Part shown: positions 37,084 through 47,406 of the stretch, in pieces
Layout: every line of letters begins with the position of its first letter
Position numbering within the stretch: position 1 is the first letter of the stretch
Source: Coriaria nepalensis
Taxonomy: Eukaryota > Streptophyta > Magnoliopsida > Cucurbitales > Coriariaceae
Direction of reading: 5' to 3'
DNA: 64,000 bases
NCBI GenBank assembly: GCA_027186245.1
Contig: CP114490.1
Span: forward strand, 7,386,501-7,450,500
The notes under the pieces: generated by a model
What the model saw: only the letters and a program-made list of their open reading frames with translations
What the model was told of the DNA's origin: nothing
The model's database searches: none
Program-made: the position numbers and the translations under genes

Positions 37084-37335
37084 ATGAGGAAATAGGTCTT
37101 TTAATGTTCATGAGTTTCGTTCCTCTTCTTGTTCATGTTCTTTCATTTTTTCCAATGAGACATCATTGGCACTCTTTCAAGCTTTAATGTATGCAGTTTT
37201 TCTCCAAAATTTCTCAAACCCGGGTATCTCCTGTGGTGGATGTGGTGGGGCTTGCTCACCGTCTGGTAAGCTACTGATTTGAATACTGAGAAAATCTTCG
37301 TTGTTCAATGAATATTTCTTCAATTTGATTCACAT
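37084..37335 (-). pseudogene. Unidentified gene fragment (about 75 codons)
   Basis: On the minus strand a frame reads LNNEDFLSIQISSLPDGEQA, PPHPPQEIPGFEKFWRKTAY, IKA-stop, then KSANDVSLEKMKEHEQEEER-NS-stop. The composition looks like genuine protein rather than random AT-rich DNA, and the internal TGA falls where TGG would give a continuous frame. Partial echoes of the tail occur near 40260-40320 and 41040-41110. I do not recognise the family. It is likely a broken exon carried by the duplications. Confidence 0.4.
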
Positions 37336-38496
37336 ATTATGCGACAACCTTTAGATTGTAAGAATAAGGGTGCGTGACAAATGAAAAGAATTATCAATAA
37401 TGTTTAAAACTATTAAAATTAACTAATTAATGAGTATATCTTAATCTTATTTATATGCTAATTTATGCGTGTACAATTTCCTGTACATTTGATTGAGTAT
37501 GTCACTTGAATCTATAATAAGCGGGATAATATTTATAAACAAAAATTGAAACAAAAATTAGCAAGAGATTGTAAGTTGACTTAAAATTTCAATTCTTTCA
37601 TGTAAAACATCAGTAAATCATTTCATGAAGCTAAGGTTCAAGATATGAAAGTGATACATGTGTTTTCATAACACTACCACCCAGGTAATTCACTTATGAG
37701 CAAAAGAGTAATTGAACATATTAATATTACATAAGATAATACATTAGGGTTTATTGATTATTAATTTCATGATTATTTCAAGTTTTAGACCTAATTATCG
37801 ATTGAGTAATGGTTTGGAGATCACATCATTTGAATAATACGTCAAATAACACGATTAGGTTTAATAAATTTGTGCGATATTATGAAATATTTTAAATGAA
37901 TTAGAAGTTATATTCATTTCATAAATTCTAAATATCTTTATAATCGATTTAATTTAATTTATATATACATTCATAATTATTAATTTCTTGAGAGGACTTA
38001 TTAGAGTTTATATTTTGGATACCATTAAACACCAAAAATGTTTGATACTAAGCTTTTTATTTGTACATTTGAGTCAAATATCAAACTCTTGCTTTCAACC
38101 CAAAATAACAGCATAATTATTGAAAGCCAATCTAATTTTGAAAAACTTTGACGTAATATTTGTACAAAAGGATAAGTTATACACGAGACTAATCTTTGTT
38201 TAGAAAGTTATATTATGGACTTACGATCAAAGTTGACTAAGTACTACAATAGAATTCTGGGTTTTAAGGTTGTACCTTGGTTGATTCACCCATGGCTTTG
38301 ACCCTGCATATCTGGATTTCATACCAAATATATATATATATATATTCGTAGTAATCCAACTTTTAGCATCTTATTAATTACATACAAACAAATAAACAAA
38401 TTTGACAACGAAAGTCTTTATAATTTTTTTAGCCAAAAAAAAAAAAAAAAAATTCATAATAATATCACCCCACTACGCAGACACAAAAAAAAGCAC
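37336..38496. other. AT-rich spacer and 5' flank of MADS copy 4
   Basis: No gene is seen. From about 38350 the sequence parallels the conserved upstream region of the other copies (cttattaattacatacaaac, aatttgacaacgaaa). Confidence 0.5.
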
Positions 38497-38504
38497 TATA
38501 AAAA
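38497..38504 (+). promoter_or_regulatory. TATA box of MADS copy 4
   Basis: TATAAAAA with the C-rich downstream segment. It is 138 bases before the ATG rather than 111-112, because an AT dinucleotide run (about 38597-38620) has expanded in the leader. Confidence 0.75.
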
Positions 38505-38588
38505 CCCCCGCTCACCCCACCATCTCCTTCCATCTTCATCTCTTCAACATATTCAAATATGCCTGAATTTGATTAGCCAATTCTTCTA

Positions 38589-38622
<34 letters not shown>

Positions 38623-38634
38623 TAAACTTTAGCC

Positions 38635-39432
38635 ATGGTGAGAAAAACCAAAGGCCGTCAAAAGGTCGAGATGGTGAAAGTGCTGAAGGAGAGCAATCTT
38701 CAAGTAACATTCTCGAAAAGACGCGTTGGGCTTTTCAAGAAAGCTAGCGAGTTAGCAACTCTCTGTGGAATTGAGATATGCCTAGTCGTTTTTTCACCGG
38801 GCCAGAAAGTCTTCTCTTTCGGGCACCCGTGTGTTGAGACACTCATCGAGCGTTTCTTGAGCCGAAGCTCGGGTCCACAAGACTCAAATGACGGGACCAT
38901 GCAACTCATTGAAGCCCATAGAAATGCAAATCTTAGAGAGCTCAATGAACAATTGACTCAAGTGATGGGCGAGCTAGATGCCGAAAAGAAGAGAGGGGAA
39001 GAGCTGGCTCGGCACATGAAGGCAAGCCGGAGTCAATGTTGGTGGGAGAACCCGACCGATGAGCTTGATAAGGTTCAACTTGAGCAGCTTAAGGCTTCAC
39101 TCGAAGAGCTGAAGAGGAATGTGAGAAAGCACGCCGAGAAGGTTATGTCTCAAAGCACTACTCCAAACCCTAATATCTCTCATCTCGATTTTTTCGGAGG
39201 AGGGAGTAGTTCAAGTGCTCTTCAAGGATTTATGAACACTGATAATAATATTATTAATCATGACATGTCGATGAATAATTTCGGTGGGTGTAATGAAGAT
39301 CTAATGAACATGGACATGTCTATGCCTATTCCTCTACCTTCTCTTCCTGCTGCTCCTTCTCCTCTTCTTGTTCCTCCTCCTCTCCCACATAATACATTCA
39401 ATCATGGATACAATGGATGCAGATATTTTTGA
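38635..39432 (+). CDS. Type I (M-alpha) MADS-box factor, AGL62-like, copy 4
   Basis: Single exon, 265 residues. The MADS domain is MVRKTKGRQKVEMVKVLKES, LQVTFSKRRVGLFKKASELA. The extension FSFGHPCVETLIERFLSRSS and the coiled coil QLTQVMGELDAEKKRGEELA follow, and the acidic/NMP-rich tail ends NTFNHGYNGCRYF. The frame is open and the promoter intact apart from a longer AT-rich leader. Sequence is closer to copies 2 and 3 than to copy 1 in the stretch after the MADS domain (SSGPQDSNDGTMQLIEAHRN). Function is inferred from the family, as for copy 1. Confidence 0.94.
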   Translation: MVRKTKGRQKVEMVKVLKESNLQVTFSKRRVGLFKKASELATLCGIEICLVVFSPGQKVFSFGHPCVETLIERFLSRSSGPQDSNDGTMQLIEAHRNANLRELNEQLTQVMGELDAEKKRGEELARHMKASRSQCWWENPTDELDKVQLEQLKASLEELKRNVRKHAEKVMSQSTTPNPNISHLDFFGGGSSSSALQGFMNTDNNIINHDMSMNNFGGCNEDLMNMDMSMPIPLPSLPAAPSPLLVPPPLPHNTFNHGYNGCRYF

Positions 39433-41612
39433 TCAACTTGTCGTCGAGAACTGGAAAGTTCGGGAACTCTCTATCACTTAATTATTAGTTCTATTATGTT
39501 TTCAGTTGTTGTATTCGATCGTGATCGTGATGGATTCTTCATCTCCACATTAGTATTAAACAATATAGTTTAGTACTTAGGAGAACCCACTTTAGTTAAA
39601 CAATCACTACAGTAATAGTATATGTCTTGTGAATTTAACCTCTGTCTAATTAACTTTAACTGATTGTTTAACCAAATCTTGACTCTAAAATGTTACTATT
39701 ATATTCAATTCAGGATTTATGAATTCAAACTGAAAATTAAAAATGATAAGGAGAAGAAAAATACACAATATAGAATTGTTCATCTCACACGATCTAATTA
39801 GATCGGAAAGCTACATCCACTTGAGCTCAGTCAACCGGTGAGCCCTATAACACAGAACCCGATCTCAAGATCTCAATAGTATCCTTACATATGAATAGTA
39901 TCCTCACGACAAAGAGTAATTGTTGAATTGTGCTGGGAATGCATCAATGAGGCATGCACCAAATCCAGATTTGCAGCCGTTACTTATAAATATTAAATAG
40001 GCCATATGATCATCTTAGCATGTAAGATGAGTTAATCAATTACAAATTATCAAATTGATTAAATTGTTGATAATATTATTGGTTTCATGATTATTATTAT
40101 TATTATTATTTTTAACATACTCTAATTCTTTATTTTTATTTTTATTTTTTATTTTGACTAAAAGAACGAGATTTCATTCCAAAAAAAGAAGAAATTACAA
40201 AGATACGATAGGTATATAAATTTAAAATTTTCAAACAAATTACTTAATTCTTTATTAAAGATGAGAAAATAGGCCTTCACAAGTTTCGTTCCCTTTTTTA
40301 TTCTTTTTCTTTAATTTTTTCCCGTGAAATTTTCTGTATGAATAATAATTTGAAGTTAATTTTCCACTATCAATAATTCATTTGAACAACTATATTTTTT
40401 GTAAAGGTGCTATAAGTCTATTACTAAATTACCATCTTATTATCGGAAACTCATAATAATCCACACGGAAATATTATCTTATGTCAAGCTTAGTTCAAAC
40501 TATATTTTGATTAGACTATGAGAAAGATTAATCTAAATATAGGTAAAGCCCTTTGATTCAGTTCAAGCATTTGTTGTCTATAGTGTTTAAAAACCCTTGT
40601 AAGAAGAGCAAGCTTATCACCTCTTCCATGCATCAACCAACAACATGAATTCAGAACGAAATTTCAGAAGAGACAGTAAAAAATAATACGCATGTTATAG
40701 ACATTTTGATTTCTTCTATCCGATTACGGGTTGTATTGCACAAGTATTTTAAAATTTTACGTATTTGATGTATTACTAAAAGCCAATTTAAATCGTCAAT
40801 AAATCGCAAAGAAAAAATATATATGTTAAATAACAGTCGGATCCCGACTCCGACCGTTAATTCCTTCTCTAGACTCCCTCGCTAAATTTTCAATTGGGAT
40901 CCTCATCAATATTTAATTTTATAAAAAAATTCCGACCAAACCCTGACCAAAACAGATGGTCTCGAACGGAGTTCGCAAACCTACGTACTAGCCATTAAGT
41001 TATATATACAACTGTAACAGTTGAACCGTTCCTTCCTTCAATTTTTTATGAGTCTCGTTCCTTTTCTTTAATTGTGTCCATGAGACATCATGAGTACTCT
41101 TTTCTTCATGAATAATAAATTTAATATGTGAAGTTAATTCCCCACTTTTGATACCGATTCACTTCAGCTACTACCTACTAAATCTCTCAAGAGGGTGCTA
41201 CGAGTATACCGCTAATCTACCTCTAAACAACTACCTCATCTCATTCATTATATGAAACTCGTGATAATCAACACTTAATATTATCATATTGATAGTTTAG
41301 TTCAAACTATATTTTGATTAGACTTAAGAGAAAGACTAATCGAAATATAGGTAAAGCCCTTTGCTTCTGTTCAAGCATTGTGTTGTCTATAGTGTTTCAA
41401 AACCCTTGTAAAAAGTGCAAGCTTATCACCTCTTCCATGCTGATATCAACTAACAACATGAATCCGGAACGAAATTTCAGAAAAGACAGTAAAAAAAGTG
41501 TAATAAGATGTTATCAAATTAATTAATTATACAAATCAAAGGATTGGTAGTAGAGTAATAAAACAACACCTTTTGCATTCATGAAGAACCTAATCATTTT
41601 GATCAAATTCTA
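39433..41612. other. MADS copy 4 3' flank and duplicated blocks of the acidic-gene 3' flank
   Basis: 39433-39640 is homologous to the other MADS 3' flanks; 39640-40480 is AT-rich. A block at 40486-40690 (caagcttagttcaaactata, then gcaagcttatcacctcttcc, aacgaaatttcagaagagac) is repeated at about 41282-41490 and again at 29396-29545, so the 3' flank of the minus-strand acidic gene exists in at least three local copies. No intact gene. Confidence 0.65.
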
Positions 41613-43049
41613 TCATTCAGCTGCACTTTCTTCAATACTATTATTATTAACATCCGTTCTAATATCCGGTAACGTATCAAGATCCACACGATCATCTTTC
41701 ACATCTTCTGTAGCATGTAAATCCGAGGAATCAATTGGGTCATCTTGAACTACATCCCGGGGCCCTCCTTCAGATTCATTAGACTTATCACCTGCCCTGC
41801 CTGAGTCATCGATACTGCCAGAATCGTCATTCCCTGCAGTATCTTCCCTATTCACAGTTGTTGTGTTGGAACTTAATATCACTTCCAATGCATCAGATTC
41901 AGTTTCAGAAGATACATTTTCATTTTCAGCTTTAACCAAAACTGTAGAATTTTGAGTAAGATCTGAAGTAATTGCAGTTTCATTTAGACTGCTCTTCTGG
42001 GAAAAACCAGAAGATTCTGAGGAATTATTGCTCCCTTCTGGAAGATCATTAGAATGGGTAGCTAGGGTTGAATTGAGGGGAGAGTCATCCAAGGGACTGG
42101 AAAAGTTACCATTTTCTGCAGAAGTAACATTTTCCTCCATCAACCTTGATCCATTAGGGATCCCATTAATTTCCCCCTTGACAATGCTTCTTGATACATT
42201 GTCCATTTTCTCAAAACTCACTTGCGCTGTTTTGGTGCTCGTTGAATGGATATTGTGGGCCACCGCACTAGAAGCATCATCAGCCTTGTATTGCTCCTCT
42301 CTTGCCTCATGCTCGTTTTCATGTTCACCTCCTTTCTCTTTCTCTCTCTCTTTCTCTTCTTCCTCCTCAATCCTTTCCCCTGTCTTCTTGTCATCACCTT
42401 CCTCTTCTTTTTCCTTTTCTTCTTCCTCTTCGTGTTCGGGTTCAGAATCTGCCTTCTCTTGATCGTGTCTATCTATCTCATCATCTCCACCTCCTCTCTC
42501 CTCATCCTCTTCCGTCTCTTTCTTCTCAATTTCTTCTTCCTCTTGTTCATGTTCTTCTTCTACTTCTCCGTTCTTTTCTTCTCTTTGCTCTTCTTCCCCT
42601 TCCTCTTCTACTTTCTCCCTTTGTCCTTCTTGTTTCTCTTCTTCCTCTTCCTCTTCATCTTCTACCACATTCCTCCTTTCTTCTCCTTGATCTTTACCTT
42701 CTTTCTCTTGCTCTTCTCCTACTTCATTCTTTTTCTGTTCTTCCTCTCCTCTGTTTTCTTCTTCGTCGTCTTCTTCACGGCTTTCACTCTTATTAACTTC
42801 CTCCTCTTCTATACGAGGATGAAGATCTTTCCTTCCAAGTTTAACTATTTTCCCATCATCACTCTCGCTTTTCATCGACAATCTTGAAGAAGAATCCTTC
42901 TCATCAAACTCTTTCTTCTTATCATGGGAGTGCTTCACTTGGTAAATTAACCAAAAGCAAATCCCAAGCAATAAACAGATTTGTAGAACATGCTTCCCCT
43001 TGATGCTGCCTTTCGACCTGTTGTTTCTAGTTGGTGATCGTCTAAACAT
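41613..43049 (-). CDS. Glutamate-rich single-pass membrane protein, function unknown
   Basis: 478 residues from the ATG at 43049 (MFRRSPTRNNRSKG). The frame can be extended upstream only through a non-ATG codon, and a splice acceptor (ttttag|gtgaatcaagtcATG) lies just before it. A basic N-terminus is followed by a signal-anchor helix at about residues 19-37 (HVLQICLLLGICFWLIYQV) and a KHSHDKKKEFDEKD linker. A very long E/K/R-rich low-complexity region spans about 65-260. A polar S/N/T-rich C-terminus ends DVNNNSIEESAAE. It is probably a type II membrane or Golgi/ER protein with an extended acidic coil. A 5' UTR intron (about 43063-43937) is inferred from a matching donor (gctcag|gtaact). A truncated duplicate lies at 29660-30003. 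Confidence 0.82.
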   Translation of the reverse strand: MFRRSPTRNNRSKGSIKGKHVLQICLLLGICFWLIYQVKHSHDKKKEFDEKDSSSRLSMKSESDDGKIVKLGRKDLHPRIEEEEVNKSESREEDDEEENRGEEEQKKNEVGEEQEKEGKDQGEERRNVVEDEEEEEEEKQEGQREKVEEEGEEEQREEKNGEVEEEHEQEEEEIEKKETEEDEERGGGDDEIDRHDQEKADSEPEHEEEEEKEKEEEGDDKKTGERIEEEEEKEREKEKGGEHENEHEAREEQYKADDASSAVAHNIHSTSTKTAQVSFEKMDNVSRSIVKGEINGIPNGSRLMEENVTSAENGNFSSPLDDSPLNSTLATHSNDLPEGSNNSSESSGFSQKSSLNETAITSDLTQNSTVLVKAENENVSSETESDALEVILSSNTTTVNREDTAGNDDSGSIDDSGRAGDKSNESEGGPRDVVQDDPIDSSDLHATEDVKDDRVDLDTLPDIRTDVNNNSIEESAAE

Positions 43050-44100
43050 GACTTGATTCACCTAAAATGACCAATTGGCCAAATTCAGAAACCACTAAAT
43101 AATCAAAATTATCAATTCACAAGTGTGACAATCCATCTACTAACATTTTTTGAAAGATTTATATGGATTTTTCCGAGTCCGTCTAGAAAATAACTTGAAA
43201 TCCAAAAGAGGTTTTTTCATAGGATTGCAATATATTTAGACTATGAAGTGTACATAACATACTAGAAAAAGTTCACCTCCACGTTTTTTCACATTCACTG
43301 CTTGGATGCTGCTAATAAAGTTTTCGACTTTTAAGTAAGAAAGTGAAATGAAGAAAACACAGTTCATATATACACATCAAGCGATCATATTGACTAAGGA
43401 TTTAAGCTCAATTGGATTCAAAATAACAGAGAAATTGTTCTATCAAGAGAGACGTTCATGAATCATTGCAAACCTTTCCAGATCTTCTCTCTCTCCAAAT
43501 TGCTTCAAGAACAAACTAAGTCACAATAAATACCCAAAATGGAAACCCTATCTCTGATACAATACACACTATAATACTATATGAAGAAATTAACAAGAAG
43601 GAATCAAATCACAATCAATTAACCCCATCACTAAATCCCCTTAAAAACCCAGAAGAACAAAAAAAAAAAAAAAACCCTCAAACCCAGAAGAAACCAGAGT
43701 AAGCAAAAATAGAAGAAACCCATTTACCCTACAACATATCTTCAAACACACAATGAAATGAGCAAAAAAGAATCGATGCTTTATGATTGAGTTAAAACCC
43801 TCTTTTCTATTAGTTTATTATTATTACTTTTTTTTTTTCTTTTCTTTATAGTTGCAGAGGAAGGAAGAAAGAAAAAGAATAGTAAAGAAGTTGAGAAATT
43901 GATAAGAGGAAGAGGAAGAGGAAGAAGAAGAAGTTACCTGAGCTTAGTTCAAAGAAGTAAGAAACGAGGAGAGTCGAAGTGGACAGTTCTGGTTCAAGCA
44001 GAAGCAGTCTTCATTCGTTTTCCTCCTCCGTTGAAGGGGTGAAAGCGTGTTGTGTGCGAGAGACAAGAAAGAGAGTTTTTTAATCCAATGCGGCGTGCTT
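43050..44100 (-). other. 5' UTR intron and first non-coding exon of the acidic-protein gene
   Basis: The acceptor (43062-43063) and donor (43936-43937) fit a leader intron of about 875 bases. The first exon extends upstream from 43938 into a GAA/GAG-rich purine stretch on the plus strand, i.e. a CT-rich leader on the sense strand. The transcription start is not determined. Confidence 0.55.
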
Positions 44101-47100
44101 GTATAGATCGGACCCAAAACCGTCCAGAAAGAGAAGAGAAAAGAGATGGGCATATTGATTCGGCTTTTTACCATGTTGCTTATCTAATAATTTAATAATT
44201 TAATAATTTATTCTTTATTAACCGCCCACCCGACCTACCCGCCCGAATCTCATTGGGTTAAGACGGGTTGGGTACTTGATTATTATTATTATTATTTAAA
44301 GATTAAAAAACTCATATATTTTAATTTGACCAAAAGGAATTGGTTAATGGTCAAAAGTCCAAACTTTTATGTAAAATTCATCTCAAAATTTTATGTTTGA
44401 TATTCTTTAAAATCACATCAGGGTGGGTTCGAAACACAAAGGGTTAAAAGGTAAAAAAAATTTACTGCATTTTAATGGAAGGGTTAAAAATCTCATATTT
44501 TGTTAAAAAAGACTAAAAAAAAATTCTTGCATTTCAAAATAAATAAAAAGAACTGTTTTATATTTTATAAAATGGGTCAATAAAACCATACTGTTTACTT
44601 ATTATGTTTTTAACTAACTATTCGCTGAGGTGGCATGATGATTGAATAAGCCATGTAGCAACATTTTTTTTAAAACTTAGAGAATTTCTTTTTCTTTTCA
44701 ATTTAAACCTCACACTTTTATTTTATTTCGTTTTTCTCCAAAACATTTCCTTTTTTTTTCTTTCCTTCTAACTATTTGACCAACCACTACCACCGACTAC
44801 CTATAGGCGAACCTCACTTCGCCATGCGCCACCGTCATCGTCTCTCCTTTCACCAGCACCGCCATGCCCCACCCTCTTCTTCTTCCCCTCTTCCTCTCTC
44901 TCTCCCTGTTTCTTCCCTCCCCCTCCAACCCATATGCATTTCTGGGATCGAATTCGAATCCGAACGCAAATCTAGGTTCGAATTCAAACCCAAATTCAAA
45001 ATCTGGGTTTGAAGGGGGGAAGAGAAGAGAGAGAGAGGCATGAAAACAGCGGTGAGCGAAGAGGTAATGGCGATGGTGCACAACGAAGTGATGTTTGCGA
45101 GTGGCTGGTGATGGTGGCTGGTAAAAGAGCTCAAAAGAAAGAAAATCAATAAACGTGTAGGGAAAAAATATATTAAATAAAAGTTTGAGATTTATATTTA
45201 AAAAAAATTAGACATATATCAAAATCGATCATATAAATATATAAAAAATATTGAGGTACCTAAGTATTCACCATCTAATTATAATTCACGCAATTCAATT
45301 CACTCGATTGATTTTTTACTTTGAGATTCATCACCTAATTTAAAGAATTCATGAAAAGAAAATAAAAAAAATCTCATTTTTCTCAGTATAAGATTTCGAC
45401 CAAGAAGTAAGTGAATATTATGTAATTTTTGGTCACCATAGTGGGGTATTTATAATACTTCACAAGGTCTAATGTTTCCTAATCACATAATATTTCCTTG
45501 TAGTATTAGGTTTCTTTAACTTAATTAAGAAAATAATGGGTCAAACCCATTTACCATGCCCAACCATACCATGGGTCATAACTCATGGATATTAATCAAC
45601 TTTTTAATTAATTTACCTTACGAAATCCGATTAACAAACAAGCACATTAACTATTTAATATCTAATTGCTAATTATGAATATTTTAGATACTTTTATAAT
45701 TAAATAAATATTCATTATATAAATTATTAATTTCTAATTAAATTAATCTCATATTTAAATGTATTAATAAAATTGCACGATATTAGATTTTATAAATTAA
45801 TTTATCATTTTACTATTATAGTCATACTATAAGATAAATTATAATTTTATCCTTAAAATCAAAATTGTTCGTTTTTTTTATCCTCGTAAAAAATTTAACT
45901 AAGTTGCTTATGAAGTTTAATATGTGTCACCGATTATGTTCTATATTACATCGGTAGGAGAATCTCATAACACTTTATAATTTTATCAAATTCATATTAT
46001 ATTTGCTTAACTTTAAAATATATTTTTAACTGAACAACTAATTCAATCATCTCATGATTAATTAACTTAAACTTTCAAATTAAGATTGACTTATAATAAA
46101 ATGTCAAGGCTACCCGAGAGATAAAAAATAAGTATTTTCCAAGAGAACATGTTGTGACTAGTAAATGTAGAATAACGATTCTTCCATTTTGCCAATGTCC
46201 CGATTTATCTTAGAATATGATTTAATTGTTAAATCTTAATAGACAAATCATATGAACTGTTATACCTCTAATAAACAAAGATAATAGATTTACTGAAACT
46301 TTTTTCATACAATATTACTTTGTAAGGATTTCATTGTTCAATAAAATATACAATTTATATGACTTATTTCCAAATACATAAGCGATAAATTCTCTATTGA
46401 TCACTCATAACCTTCATGTACAACATTTCATACTCAACAATTCACCCCGTATTCACTTGCCAAAATATGAAACCCGACATATAAAAACACCATTGCAATC
46501 TCAAGTCTATGTAACACATGTTATATAGTCACTAGGTAATTCTTATTACAGTCAGCATTAATTACCATTGAGAATTTATCTAAGTGTCACGTTTGATATC
46601 CTTAGTCTCTACTAAGTACTCATATAATCGTCATGATATTTTATTAACTCCTTAGGTAATGAACTATATGATTATTTATCCGGATCATTAATGTTCATTA
46701 TTGAGAATCTATGACGACAAACAATTCGTGTCTTTAAGCTTTAAACAACTTGAGTCTTAATAAGTATGATCTCTATCATGATCTTAAAGATACATAATTT
46801 AAGATAGACCTTTATCACGATATATATTAATAGAATATAAGATATTAATTTTAATGTAATTAATAAACATAATAAATGGATATACGTATTTATTATTAAT
46901 AACAAATAATAATATCATTAATATTTATAAATAAAATTATATCTCATAAAATATATATTCATCAAATTTATTTCAATTAACTTACCATATATATTTTTTC
47001 AGAAATAATATAGAATATTACAACTCGGGATATATATTTTCAGAAATACAAAAAATATATATATATAAAAAGAAAGGGAAAAAAAATAACAAACAAAAAC

Positions 47101-47307
47101 AAATTAAAAAACAAACAAACAAACAAACCCACCCCCAAAGAGAAGCACTCGGCCCAACCAGACTAAGAGCCCACAGCCACCAAAGAAAACCAAAAACAGA
47201 TTACAGACAACCTGAAAGAACACCAAACTAAACTTTGAGGGAAAAAAGCCGTAACGACAAATCTCTCACTTTGACCCTTTTTTTTTAAATAAAATTTTTT
47301 ATTTTTA
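44101..47307. other. Gene-free, AT-rich; possible decayed LTR-retroelement debris
   Basis: No coding sequence is supportable. 44760-45110 is locally GC/CT-rich with a TTCGAATTC repeat patch (44940-45010) related to those at 6410-6640 and 33060-33480. 45240-46860 has the texture of plant Copia-type LTR or untranslated retroelement sequence (runs such as aatgggtcaaacccatttac and tcatgggtcataactcatgg), but I could not find paired LTRs, a primer-binding site or pol motifs, so I leave it unclassified. Confidence 0.35.
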
Positions 47308-47321
47308 AAACCCTAAACCCT
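47308..47321 (+). promoter_or_regulatory. Tandem telo-box motif (AAACCCTAAACCCT)
   Basis: Two overlapping AAACCCTAA-type telo-box elements lie about 90 bases upstream of the ATG of the Rix1/PELP1-like gene. Telo-boxes are known to be enriched in promoters of plant ribosomal and ribosome-biogenesis genes, which fits the product below. Confidence 0.7.
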
Positions 47322-47327
47322 CACCTC

Positions 47328-47329
<2 letters not shown>

Positions 47330-47369
<40 letters not shown>
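47330..47369. repeat. (CT)20 microsatellite in the 5' leader of the Rix1/PELP1-like gene
   Basis: An uninterrupted CT run of 40 bases lies between the telo-box and the ATG, probably within the 5' UTR or core promoter. Confidence 0.92.
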
Positions 47370-47372
<3 letters not shown>

Positions 47373-47406
47373 CTTTCAGACCTCGAGCTATCATCACTGA
47401 TCTACA

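Noticed and set aside
42028..42887. Plus-strand ORFs of up to 213 codons opposite the acidic gene, some membrane-protein-like
   Set aside because: They are antisense shadows of the GAA/GAG-rich minus-strand coding region.
43049..43061. Upstream extension of the acidic-protein ORF to 43061
   Set aside because: It would start at GTG and lies across the inferred 3' splice acceptor; the ATG at 43049 is preferred.
44420..45010. tRNA-like B-box words (ggttcgaa) at several places
   Set aside because: They belong to the TTCGAA-rich repeat and no cloverleaf or A-box partner could be formed.
44776..45149. Overlapping ORFs of 78-99 codons on both strands
   Set aside because: Low-complexity S/L/P-rich and R/E-rich translations of a CT-rich repeat patch; no conserved feature.
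45240..46860. Possible LTR retrotransposon
   Set aside because: The sequence texture is suggestive, but no paired LTRs, primer-binding site or pol motifs were found.
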